This document shows positions 43,460-51,567 of a stretch of 64,000 bases of DNA, in pieces. The stretch covers positions 248,001 to 312,000 of the forward strand of contig NZ_BOOP01000001.1 in assembly GCF_016863295.1 (NCBI RefSeq). The letters are read 5' to 3'. How positions within the stretch are numbered: position 1 is the stretch's first letter; each line of letters begins with the position of its first letter. The notes under the pieces are model-generated. The model saw only the letters and a program-made list of their open reading frames with translations. It searched no databases and had not been told where the DNA came from. This stretch comes from Planotetraspora phitsanulokensis (GTDB lineage: Bacteria > Actinomycetota > Actinomycetes > Streptosporangiales > Streptosporangiaceae). A program made the translations under genes and the position numbers.

Positions 43460-44401
43460 ATGGCGCTGACCATCGGCGTGGACGTAGGCGGCACCAAGAT
43501 CGCATCTGGGGTCGTGGACGACGACGGGCGGATTCTCGAGCGGTGCCTCAGGCAGACTCCGGCGGACAACCCGGAGAAGGTGGCCGTGACGATCGCCGAC
43601 GTGGTGTCGGAGCTGGCCGGACGGCATGAGGTCGAGGCCGTCGGCGTGGGCGCCGCCGGGTTCGTGGACGAGACGCGGTCGTTCGTCAGGTTCGCGCCGA
43701 ACCTCGCCTGGCGCGAGGAGCCGCTGCAGGAGAAGGTCAGCGAGCTCGTCGGCCTGCCCGTGGTGGTCGAGAACGACGCCAACGCCATGGCGTGGGGCGA
43801 GTACCGCTTCGGCGCCGGCCGCGGCGAGACCCACGTGGTCTGCGTGACGGTCGGCACCGGCATCGGTGGCGGCGCCGTGTTCGGCGGCGAGCTCTACCGG
43901 GGGCGCTGGGGAATGGGCGCCGAGTGGGGTCACATGCAGGTGATCCCGGATGGCCGGCCCTGCGGCTGCGGCCACCGCGGTTGCTGGGAGAAGTACGCCA
44001 GCGGGAGTTCCCTGCTGATCGACGCCCGGGCGAGCGCCGAGGCCGACCCCTCGTCGGCCGTCCATCTGCTCGAGCTGGCCGGCTCCGTCGACGTCCTGCG
44101 GGGCGAGCACGTGACGGAGGCGGCGCGGAGGGGCGACCGGGCCGCCCTCGACGCGTTCGACTCCCTCGCGCAATGGCTGGCGCAGGGGCTGGCCGACCTG
44201 GCCGTGATCCTCGATCCCGGGCGGTACATCATCGGCGGGGGCGTCTCCGCCGCCGCGGACCTGTTCATGGACAAGGTTCGCGAGGCCTACGCGGAACGGC
44301 TGATCGGCCGGGGCCACCGTCCCCTCGCCGAGATCCGGGTGGCCGAGCTCGGCCCCTCGGCGGGCCTGGTCGGCGCGGCGGACCTGGCCCGGCAGCGCTG
44401 A
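43460..44401 (+). CDS. glkA: ROK-family glucokinase
   Basis: 313-aa ATP-dependent glucokinase, the main source of glucose-6-phosphate in many actinobacteria. N-terminal phosphate loop GVDVGGTKIASGVVD, sugar-binding ENDANAMAWGEYRFG, ROK signature with the zinc site CGCGHRGCWEKYASG, and the C-terminal IIGGGVSAAADLF. GAGAGGAAG precedes the ATG. pfkA, the next committed step, is 15 kb downstream. Confidence 0.93.
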   Translation: MALTIGVDVGGTKIASGVVDDDGRILERCLRQTPADNPEKVAVTIADVVSELAGRHEVEAVGVGAAGFVDETRSFVRFAPNLAWREEPLQEKVSELVGLPVVVENDANAMAWGEYRFGAGRGETHVVCVTVGTGIGGGAVFGGELYRGRWGMGAEWGHMQVIPDGRPCGCGHRGCWEKYASGSSLLIDARASAEADPSSAVHLLELAGSVDVLRGEHVTEAARRGDRAALDAFDSLAQWLAQGLADLAVILDPGRYIIGGGVSAAADLFMDKVREAYAERLIGRGHRPLAEIRVAELGPSAGLVGAADLARQR

Positions 44402-44419
44402 CGTGGACCTGGTCCCCTC

Positions 44420-45118
44420 GTGTCCGACGTGCTGACCGTCGTCTCCTACAACGTCCGGTCGCTGCGTGACGACCGCGACGCGCTGGTCCGCGTCATCCGG
44501 GCGGTGCGGCCCGACGTGTTGTGTCTGCAGGAGGTGCCACGCGGTCCCTCCTGGAGGCGTCGGCGGGAGGCGCTGGCCCACGACGCCGGGATGAGCGTCG
44601 CCGCGGGGGGCAGGGTCGGAGGGGTGTCCGTCCTCGCCGGCCCCGGCGTGCGGGTCGTCCGCGGGCAGGGGGACAGGCTGCGCTGGATCCCCGGCCTGGA
44701 GTGGCGGGCGCTGGCTCTCGCGGTCGTCGAGAAGGAGGGCGCCCGGTTCGCCGTCGGCTCGGCCCACCTCGACCTCGTCCCGCGGGCCAGGTTCCGGCAC
44801 GCCGCGCAGATCGTCCAGATCCTGGACGACGCGGCGCGGACGTCGGGTGCGAGAGCCGTACTGGCCGTGGACGTGAACGAGCGGCCGGGAGAGCCGGTGT
44901 GGACGTACCTCGCGGAGCGTTTCACCGACGGCCACGCCCGGGCGCCGCGCGGGGAGGGCCGCACGTTCCCGGCGCGCGACCCCGCCATGCGCATCGACGC
45001 GATCTTCGTGGATCCCGCGCTGGCCGTCCTCGCCTGCGGCGGCGCGGAGGCCGCCCGTCAGGATCTGCGTGACGCGAGTGACCATCTGCCCGTGGTCGCC
45101 GACATCGCGCCTGCTTAG
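44420..45118 (+). CDS. endonuclease/exonuclease/phosphatase family protein
   Basis: 232-aa EEP-superfamily hydrolase. Motifs: TVVSYNVRSLRDD, CLQEVPRGPSW (catalytic Glu), GSAHLDLV, AVDVNERPGEP and the terminal DHLPVVADI (Asp-His pair). GTG start 18 bp after glkA, so probably co-transcribed. Substrate (DNA, phospholipid or inositol phosphate) cannot be told. Confidence 0.85.
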   Translation: MSDVLTVVSYNVRSLRDDRDALVRVIRAVRPDVLCLQEVPRGPSWRRRREALAHDAGMSVAAGGRVGGVSVLAGPGVRVVRGQGDRLRWIPGLEWRALALAVVEKEGARFAVGSAHLDLVPRARFRHAAQIVQILDDAARTSGARAVLAVDVNERPGEPVWTYLAERFTDGHARAPRGEGRTFPARDPAMRIDAIFVDPALAVLACGGAEAARQDLRDASDHLPVVADIAPA

Positions 45119-45222
45119 AGGGGTTCCGGGGTACTCCGAGCGGGTCGCGGACAGGCATCGCTTCGGGTGCGGAATCGTGACCTCTTGACCGATGCGCTCT
45201 CCGTTCCCCGTACGATCAATTC

Positions 45223-46401
45223 ATGACCTGCCGCCCGGTACGGCGTGCGGTGCCGATGTGTGTGCTGTTCGTCGGACTTCTGGCCGGCTCCCTCCTGCGC
45301 GCCACATCGGTGGCCCACGCGCATGCAGACCCGGGCCGCCAGAAGGCGGACCGGAAGACGGCTCAGCAGGAGGTCGCCCAGGGCGCCTCGTCAGCCAGGT
45401 TGCAGCCCGACGGATCGTTGTCCGACGTGGCGGGATCGTCCGCGCACGACATCTGGGCCGTGGGCCAGCAGAGCGTCTGGGACATCTGGATGAACCGCGG
45501 TGTGATCACACACTGGAACGGCACCTCGTGGACCGAGGTGGGGATCCGGGGGGACACCACGGGAGCGGGCCACCTGCGCTCGGTGGCCGTGTCGTCCGCC
45601 AACGAGGTCTGGGCGGTCGGCGAAGGCCACGACGGCCTGCCGTACGTCGCGAAGGGGTCGCGTGACGGGTTCGACCGCGTCACCGTGCCGCAGTTCCGCA
45701 CGGGAGACTGGCTGGGCGGCGTGGCGGCCTCGACCGGCAGGGTCGTCGCGGTGGGCAGCAGGGGCGACCGGGTGCTCATGGCCGCGTCCAGCGGCCCGGC
45801 CAAGGGCGGCACGTGGACGACGGCGCTGGGCCCCGAAGGCGTCCTGTACGGCGTGGCGGTCACCGGCAAGTCCGATGGATGGGCGGTGGGCGACACCGGC
45901 GATCAGCCGCTGATCATGCGGTTGTCCGGCACCGGGTGGAAGAGCGTGCACCTGCCCTCCATCGAGGGCGGCTACCTCCGCGACATCTACGTGGCGGACC
46001 GCAAGCACGCGATCGCCGTCGGCGGCGTCTACCGGAGCAGCGGCAAGATCGTCCCACTGGTCCTCCGATGGGACGGCAGGCGCTGGATCCGGAGCGACCC
46101 CCCGGCGAAACAGGCCGAGCTGTACGGCGTGACCGGCGACGGCGACGGCACCTACTGGGTGTCGGGATACGATGCGGGCCACGCGGCCGAGGGTTTCCTG
46201 CTCCGATACGACGGAACCAAGTGGACGACGGTACGCGGCAACGCGGCGTCGTCGGACCGGACGGTGCGGCTCCAGGCCGTCACCCACGTCGCGGGTCTCA
46301 CCCTGGCGGTCGGTCACGCGCTCGGCGCAGACGACCACTACACCGATCTCGTCGAGCGGTTCGGACCCCCGGGCGGCCAGCGCGGGAACGCCGCCGAATG
46401 A
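45223..46401 (+). CDS. secreted beta-propeller-like repeat protein
   Basis: 392-aa exported protein: signal peptide to about residue 34, then repeats with the recurring strand D-x-W-A-V-G (HDIWAVGQQ, NEVWAVGEG, SDGWAVGDT, GTYWVSGYD), each followed by W-x-x-V. This is the pattern of WD-like/YCF48-type propeller blades. No catalytic residues or anchor. Function unknown; surface binding is inferred. Confidence 0.75.
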   Translation: MTCRPVRRAVPMCVLFVGLLAGSLLRATSVAHAHADPGRQKADRKTAQQEVAQGASSARLQPDGSLSDVAGSSAHDIWAVGQQSVWDIWMNRGVITHWNGTSWTEVGIRGDTTGAGHLRSVAVSSANEVWAVGEGHDGLPYVAKGSRDGFDRVTVPQFRTGDWLGGVAASTGRVVAVGSRGDRVLMAASSGPAKGGTWTTALGPEGVLYGVAVTGKSDGWAVGDTGDQPLIMRLSGTGWKSVHLPSIEGGYLRDIYVADRKHAIAVGGVYRSSGKIVPLVLRWDGRRWIRSDPPAKQAELYGVTGDGDGTYWVSGYDAGHAAEGFLLRYDGTKWTTVRGNAASSDRTVRLQAVTHVAGLTLAVGHALGADDHYTDLVERFGPPGGQRGNAAE

Positions 46402-46442
46402 CCCACGCGCCCGCTGTCGCCGGGCGGGGCGTCGCCCTCGGA

Positions 46443-46632
46443 TGACGGAGCCGTGCCCACGATGAGGGGTTCGCCTCAGGTGACGGCGCCGTGCTCAGGT
46501 CGAAGGGCCGGCATCGGGTGACGGCGCCGTGCTAACGGCGAAGTGCGTGTTTCAGATGACGGCGCCGTGCTAACGGCGAAGCGCGTGCTTCAGATGACGG
46601 CGCCGTCGTCCCAGCCGGAGTCGGGAGGCGGG
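46443..46632. repeat. five 38-bp tandem repeats overlapping the 3' end of the next gene
   Basis: Units start at 46443, 46481, 46519, 46557 and 46595, an exact 38-bp period. Units 3 and 4 differ at two positions; all begin TGACGGMGCCGT. The fifth unit is the end of the coding sequence on the minus strand (…WDDGAVI, stop at 46590). Confidence 0.93.
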
Positions 46633-47054
46633 CCGTCGCCCATGCGGACCACCAGCGTCACGAACCCGCCGATGAACGCGGCGACGGCGGTGAACACGAT
46701 CCAGCCCTCCATGGGCCAGTCCAGCAGGGCGGCGAGTAAGAGGTAGGCCGGGCCACCGAACAGCGCCACCCAGGAAAGCCGGCTGAGGGCGTCACCGCGG
46801 GGAAGAGGCGGCGGGGGCGGGGGGACGTAGTGACCCTCGTCGTCGGCCTGCTCCGCGGAGCCGTCCGTCTCGTCGTCGGCCTCGTCGCGAGGTTCGTCTT
46901 CGCGCTCGGGCGCTTCGCCGTCCTCGTGGACGGTCTCGACGGCGACGTTCTCGCGGTCAGGCCATGGCTGATCGGCCGAGGCGTCCTCGGCCTTCTCATT
47001 GAATGAGGCGACGATCTGACGCCAGACCTCGTCCTCGTCACTTTGCGGCGTCAC
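46590..47054 (-). CDS. acidic two-helix membrane protein, unknown function
   Basis: 154-aa protein: an acidic, Glu/Asp-rich cytoplasmic half (about 1-80), a Pro run (YVPPPPPPLPRG), two transmembrane helices (about 92-112 and 118-138) and a short tail ending WDDGAVI. GTG start. Similar small membrane proteins precede the lipase/acyltransferase pair in related genomes; no function known. Its last codons form the fifth unit of a 38-bp tandem array. Confidence 0.78.
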   Translation of the reverse strand: MTPQSDEDEVWRQIVASFNEKAEDASADQPWPDRENVAVETVHEDGEAPEREDEPRDEADDETDGSAEQADDEGHYVPPPPPPLPRGDALSRLSWVALFGGPAYLLLAALLDWPMEGWIVFTAVAAFIGGFVTLVVRMGDGPPPDSGWDDGAVI

Positions 47055-47066
47055 TTCGATCCCGGG

Positions 47067-47831
47067 TCACAAGTCCTTCGTCAAGGGTACAGAGGCGTGA
47101 GAGCGGATGAAGTCGAGGCTACCCTCGAAGATCGCGGTTGCGTCGTTGTCGAGGGTGGCGACGTGGTAGCTGTCCAGAAGTTCCCTGATTTCAAGGTTGT
47201 CCCCCATCCTGGCTCTGAGGAACGCCGTACTCGCGGGTTTGACCACATGGTCATCCTTGCTGTGGAAGACCAGGACCGGCTGAGTGATCTTGTCGAGGTC
47301 GGTCTGCACCAGCTTCCACAGGCGCGGCAGCGTGGCGGCCGCCCGCACGGGGGTCCTGGCGTAGCCGAGCTCGGTCACACCGTCCATCTTGATGTCCCCC
47401 GCGACGCCGGGGACCGACGGCAACACCCACTTCAGCGCCGGAGCGAGCCGCAGGATGGGCGTGTCGTTCACGACCGACGGGTTCACCGCCACCACGCCCT
47501 GGACGGCGGCGCCGTGGATCTCGGCGAGGCGAAGCGCCATGCACCCGCCGAGCGACAGGCCCATGACGAACGTCTCGGAGCAGCGGCCGCGCAGGTCCGC
47601 GAAGGCCTTGTCCAGCGCGGCGTACCAGTCCTCCCACCGGGTCCTGCTCATCTCCTCCCACGTGGTGCCGTGACCGGGCAGTCGGGGGAGCGAGACGGTG
47701 AGTCCGGCCTGAGCGAGATGCTCCGCCCATGGGCGCAACGCCTGAGGTGAACCGGTGAATCCGTGACACAGCAGGACGCCCACCGCCCCGCCGTCGTGGT
47801 GGTACGGCTCCGCGCCCGGCAGCACTGGCAT
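47067..47831 (-). CDS. alpha/beta-hydrolase, carboxylesterase/monoacylglycerol-lipase type
   Basis: 254-aa hydrolase with LLCHGFTGSPQAL (oxyanion hole), nucleophile motif GLSLGG (Ser about 96), acid in VFHSKDDHVV and base in LDSYHVATLDND. Matches Est30-like carboxylesterases acting on short acyl esters or monoacylglycerols. GGAGGTG before ATG 47831 decides the start over an ATG 35 codons upstream. Divergent from the acyltransferase gene, suggesting lipid metabolism. Confidence 0.88.
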   Translation of the reverse strand: MPVLPGAEPYHHDGGAVGVLLCHGFTGSPQALRPWAEHLAQAGLTVSLPRLPGHGTTWEEMSRTRWEDWYAALDKAFADLRGRCSETFVMGLSLGGCMALRLAEIHGAAVQGVVAVNPSVVNDTPILRLAPALKWVLPSVPGVAGDIKMDGVTELGYARTPVRAAATLPRLWKLVQTDLDKITQPVLVFHSKDDHVVKPASTAFLRARMGDNLEIRELLDSYHVATLDNDATAIFEGSLDFIRSHASVPLTKDL

Positions 47832-47958
47832 GGACACCTCCGCGTGGCAGAGCCGAAAACCCCGGCTGTTTCGCCCGATAGTCGCATGTAAGTCGTCGTT
47901 AGTGCGAGGGGGTGAGCCATGCGAAGATGACTTCACGTCCGACCTTGGAGGTGCCTGA

Positions 47959-48657
47959 GTGTTCTACTGGGTGTTGAAGGCCGTCCTTTGGCCGATCCTC
48001 CACTTCGTGTTCCGCCCGTGGGCGGAGGGTGTGGACAACGTGCCCAAGGAGGGGCCGGTCATTCTTGCGGGCAACCACCTGTCGTTCGCCGACCATTTCT
48101 TCGGCGCGCTGCCGTTGCCTCGCAAGGTCATCTCCCTGGGGAAGGCCGAGTACTTCACCGGCCGGGGCATCAAGGGCATGTTCAGCCGGCTGTTCTTCTC
48201 CGGCGTCGGCACCGTCCCGATCGACCGGTCGGGCGGCAAGGCCAGCGAGGCCGCCCTGCGGACGGGCCTGCGCATCCTGAAGGACCAGCAGGTGCTCGGC
48301 ATCTACCCCGAGGGCACCCGCTCGCCGGACGGCCGGCTGTACAAGGGCAAGACCGGCGTGGCGCGTCTCGCGCTGGAGTCCCGCGCACCCGTGATCCCCT
48401 GGGCGATGATCAACACGTTCGAGATGATGCCGCCGGGCCGTCCCCTGCCCAAGCTCGGCATCCGCCCCGGCGTGCGGTACGGCAAGCCCCTCGACTTCTC
48501 CCGTTACTACGGCATGGAGAACGACCGCCTCGTCCTCCGGGCGGTCACCGACGAGATCATGTACGCCCTCATGGAACTGGCCGAGCAGGAGTACGTCGAC
48601 AAGTACGCCACGAGCGCCAAGGTCGAGATGTTGCGCGCGGCCCGGGAGAATTCCTAG
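47959..48657 (+). CDS. 1-acyl-sn-glycerol-3-phosphate acyltransferase
   Basis: 232-aa PlsC-type enzyme making phosphatidic acid, like Rv2182c. The HX4D motif is NHLSFAD (about 36-42), the acceptor motif YPEGTRSPDG (about 115) and a third block APVIPWAMIN. GTG start with GGAGGTG 7 nt upstream. A membrane-associating N-terminus (FYWVLKAVLWPILHFVF). Confidence 0.92.
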   Translation: MFYWVLKAVLWPILHFVFRPWAEGVDNVPKEGPVILAGNHLSFADHFFGALPLPRKVISLGKAEYFTGRGIKGMFSRLFFSGVGTVPIDRSGGKASEAALRTGLRILKDQQVLGIYPEGTRSPDGRLYKGKTGVARLALESRAPVIPWAMINTFEMMPPGRPLPKLGIRPGVRYGKPLDFSRYYGMENDRLVLRAVTDEIMYALMELAEQEYVDKYATSAKVEMLRAARENS

Positions 48658-48724
48658 CGGAAACCGTCGGGGTTGGGGAGTAGCGTGGCCACGTCGCCCC
48701 CCGTTACCCAGAACGGAAAGCCGC

Positions 48725-50263
48725 ATGAGCGTTCGCGAGGAACAGGAAACGGTCTCCGGATACCTTCCCCATCGGCAGATCATGATCGTGCTCACGGGTG
48801 TGGCAGCCGGAATGCTGCTCGCCGCGCTCGACCAGAGCATCGTCGGCACGGCTCTGCCGCGCATCGTCTCCGAGCTCGGGGGGCTGGACAAGCTCTCCTG
48901 GGTCGTCACGGCCTACCTGCTCACCTCGACCGCCGCGACTCCGCTCTGGGGCAAGATCTCCGACCTGTACGGCAGGCGCGTCATCTTCCAGGCGGCCATC
49001 GGCATCTTCCTCGTCGGCTCGGCGCTCGCCGGGCTGAGCCAGAACATCGGCCAGCTCATCACGTTCCGGGCGATCCAGGGGCTGGGCGGCGGCGGGCTCA
49101 TGGCCCTGGCGTTCAGCATCATCGGTGACGTCATCCCGCCCAGAGAGCGCGGCCGCTACCAGGGATACTTCGGCGCGGTGTTCGGCACGTCGAGCGTCGC
49201 GGGGCCGCTGCTCGGCGGCTTCTTCACCGACGGTCCCGGCTGGCGGTGGATCTTCTGGATCAACCTGCCGGTCGGCGTGATCTCGCTGATCGTGACCTCG
49301 GTCGCCCTGAAGATCCCGCTGGTGCGCCGCCCTCACAAGATCGACTACCTGGGCGCCCTGATGATCGTCGCGGGGGTCTCCTGCCTGCTGCTCTACCTCG
49401 ACTGGGCGGGCAACGAGTTCGGCTGGACGGCGCCGGGGTCGCTCGCGCTCATCGCGGGCTTCGTGGCGCTCGCGGCGCTGTTCGTGCTCGTCGAGTTGCG
49501 GGCGGCCGAGCCGATCATCCCCATGCGCCTGTTCCGCAACGCGATCTACAGCGTGGGCAACGCCTACACCTTCCTCGCCGGCCTCGCGATGTTCGGCGGG
49601 CTGATCTTCCTGCCGGTCTACCTGCAGGCCGTCCAGGGCATGTCGCCCACCAGGTCCGGCCTGGCGCTGCTGCCGGCCGTTTTCGGCATCTTCTCCACGG
49701 CGATGACCTCGGGGCAGCTGATGTCGCGGACGGGCCGTTACAAGATCTTCCCGATCATCGGGGCGATCGTGCTCATCGTGGCGCTGGGGTTGTTGGCCAC
49801 CATCCGCGTGGACTCGCCGTACTGGCAGGTCGCGATCTACGCGTATCTGTTCGGCGCGGGCCTCGGCTTCACCATGCAGACGATCGTGACCGCGGTCCAG
49901 AACGCGGTCGACCGGGCGGACATGGGCACCGCCACCAGTTCGACCACGTTCTTCCGCATGATGGGTGCGGCCATCGGCACCGCGATCATGGGTGCGGTCC
50001 TCACGAACCGGCTCACACACCACCTCGCCGCGGAGTTCGGCGGCCGGGCTCCCGCGGGAGGGATGGACGCCAACAACGTCCAGGCCATCCAGCAGCTGCC
50101 GCCTCCTATCAAGGAGCATGTGCTGGTGGCGTTCACGAGCGCGATCGACGACGTCTTCCTGGCCAGCATTCCGTTCGTGGTCTTCGCTTTGGTCGTCGGC
50201 TTCTTCCTCAAGGAGATTCCGCTGGCGAGCCGCGCGGACCAGCCCGCCGTGATGGGCGGCTGA
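48725..50263 (+). CDS. MFS multidrug exporter, DHA2 (EmrB/QacA) family
   Basis: 512-aa transporter with 14 predicted helices. Helix-1 motif LLAALDQSIVGTALPRI, A-motif GKISDLYGRRVIF, motif B-like FRAIQGLGGGGLMALAFSII and motif C GPLLGGFFT identify a 14-helix drug:H+ antiporter. No regulator next to it; it follows the acyltransferase by 67 bp and may be co-transcribed. Substrate unknown. Confidence 0.9.
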   Translation: MSVREEQETVSGYLPHRQIMIVLTGVAAGMLLAALDQSIVGTALPRIVSELGGLDKLSWVVTAYLLTSTAATPLWGKISDLYGRRVIFQAAIGIFLVGSALAGLSQNIGQLITFRAIQGLGGGGLMALAFSIIGDVIPPRERGRYQGYFGAVFGTSSVAGPLLGGFFTDGPGWRWIFWINLPVGVISLIVTSVALKIPLVRRPHKIDYLGALMIVAGVSCLLLYLDWAGNEFGWTAPGSLALIAGFVALAALFVLVELRAAEPIIPMRLFRNAIYSVGNAYTFLAGLAMFGGLIFLPVYLQAVQGMSPTRSGLALLPAVFGIFSTAMTSGQLMSRTGRYKIFPIIGAIVLIVALGLLATIRVDSPYWQVAIYAYLFGAGLGFTMQTIVTAVQNAVDRADMGTATSSTTFFRMMGAAIGTAIMGAVLTNRLTHHLAAEFGGRAPAGGMDANNVQAIQQLPPPIKEHVLVAFTSAIDDVFLASIPFVVFALVVGFFLKEIPLASRADQPAVMGG

Positions 50264-50280
50264 CGGAATCCTCGCCGGTC

Positions 50281-50388
50281 GCCGCGGCGGTTCTCGGCCG
50301 CGGGAGCCGGTCCCCGGCCGTCGCGGCCGTTCTCAGCTGGGGGAGTCCCGCCCGGCCGCCGCGGCGGTTCCTCAGCTGAGGTGTGACC
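50281..50388. repeat. three 39-bp tandem repeats overlapping the mmuM 3' end
   Basis: GCGGCGGTTCTCGGCC (50284), GCGGCCGTTCTCAGCTGG (50323) and GCGGCGGTTCCTCAGCTG (50361) recur with a 38-39-bp period. The last unit contains the stop codon of mmuM (50372-50374). Confidence 0.75.
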
Positions 50389-51226
50389 TGATCTCGCTGA
50401 TGTGCGCCGGGGTGGTCCGGCAGCAGCCGCCGATGTGCGTGGCACCCAGCGCGCGCCATTCGGCGGCGGCTTCGCCGTACTCGACGGGGTCGGTGAGACC
50501 CGTCCAGCGCTGCGCCGCGGCATCCCATGTCTCGCCGGAGTTGGGGTAGACGACCGTCGCCCCCTGCTCGATGAGGCTGGAGATGAACCGCGGGGCGGTG
50601 CAGTTCGCGCCGACGGCGATCACATTGGTGAGATCTTCGAACAGCGCGGCGGACTCCTTGAAGGGTGTTCCGTCGCTGATGTGCTCGCCGTCGCGGCAGG
50701 AGAAGCTCACCCACGCCTGTACCGAGGGCGTCTCGCGCAACAACGTCGCGAGGGCCCGGGCCTCGTCGAACGACGGAATCGTCTCGCAGGCCAGCACGTC
50801 GGCGCCCGACTCGGCGAGGATCTCGAACCGATCCCGATGCCACTCGAGCAGGCCGCCTTCGTCCAGGTCGTAGTCCCCGGTGTATTCGGCGCCGTTGGCC
50901 AGGTACGCGCCGTACGGTCCCACGCTGGCGGCGACCAGGCCATGGCCGACGGCGTCCCGGGCCTGTACGGCGAGCGTCACCGACAGCCTGATCAGGTCAC
51001 GGGCCTGGCCGGTCGTCAGCCCTCGGCGGACGAACCCCGGGATGCTGGCCTGATAACTGGCGGTGGTCGCCACGTCGGCGCCCGCCAGGAAGTAGTCGAG
51101 ATGTGCCCGGCGGATCACGCCGGGATCCTCCATCAGCAACTTCGCCGACCACAATGCGTCGCTCAGGTCGCAGCCGAGCGCTTCCAGATGGGTGGCAAGA
51201 CCGCCGTCGAGAACCAGGGAACTCAC
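50372..51226 (-). CDS. mmuM: homocysteine S-methyltransferase
   Basis: 284-aa zinc enzyme moving a methyl group from S-methylmethionine (or similar) to homocysteine. Opening LVLDGGLATHLEALGCDLSD; zinc cysteines in VGANCTAP and HIGGCCRTTP near the C-terminus. GTG start without a ribosome site; TAGTGT close upstream may support a leaderless mRNA. Stands alone, with no methionine-cycle genes beside it. Confidence 0.93.
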   Translation of the reverse strand: MSSLVLDGGLATHLEALGCDLSDALWSAKLLMEDPGVIRRAHLDYFLAGADVATTASYQASIPGFVRRGLTTGQARDLIRLSVTLAVQARDAVGHGLVAASVGPYGAYLANGAEYTGDYDLDEGGLLEWHRDRFEILAESGADVLACETIPSFDEARALATLLRETPSVQAWVSFSCRDGEHISDGTPFKESAALFEDLTNVIAVGANCTAPRFISSLIEQGATVVYPNSGETWDAAAQRWTGLTDPVEYGEAAAEWRALGATHIGGCCRTTPAHISEIRSHLS

Positions 51227-51530
51227 TCAACAACACTATGCGTTCTTCGCACATGGGGCTTAAAGGGCTCATTGATCGTGTGCTGCGCCGTCGTTCGCGC
51301 GTCCCCGCCGGTGGACGTGATGATCGACCCGACACGGGAGGGGTGCGGGAGCCCAGGCGACCCGTTCCCACCCCGCCATCCGATGTCATCCGCCTACCTG
51401 ACCCGAACTGATCCCTCTGTTCCTCCAGTGATCGGTCTCCCCGAGTCGACGTGACCCGGCTTGCCGGATCCCCAGTGATCCCCAGTGATCGCCGATGGTC
51501 CCCGGCGGGTCCCGGCTGACCGACGGGTGC
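51227..51530. other. intergenic region between mmuM and the vWA gene
   Basis: No gene seen. Contains GATCCCCAGT repeated twice in tandem (51467-51486) and probably the mmuM promoter at its left edge. Confidence 0.5.
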
Positions 51531-51557
51531 CGGGCGCCGGTTAGCCCGGCGCCCGGT
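51531..51557. terminator. hairpin after the VIT/vWA gene
   Basis: CCGGGCGCCGG / CCGGCGCCCGG, 11 bp with a 5-nt loop, 10 bp beyond the vWA stop on the minus strand. No U-tract. Confidence 0.55.
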
Positions 51558-51567
51558 CGGGCAGCGG

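Noticed and set aside
46443-46632. Possible CRISPR array
   Set aside because: The 38-bp units are contiguous and degenerate, with no unique spacers and no cas genes.
51240-51411. Short plus-strand frame downstream of the mmuM promoter
   Set aside because: Arg/Pro-rich, no ribosome site, no domain; judged intergenic.
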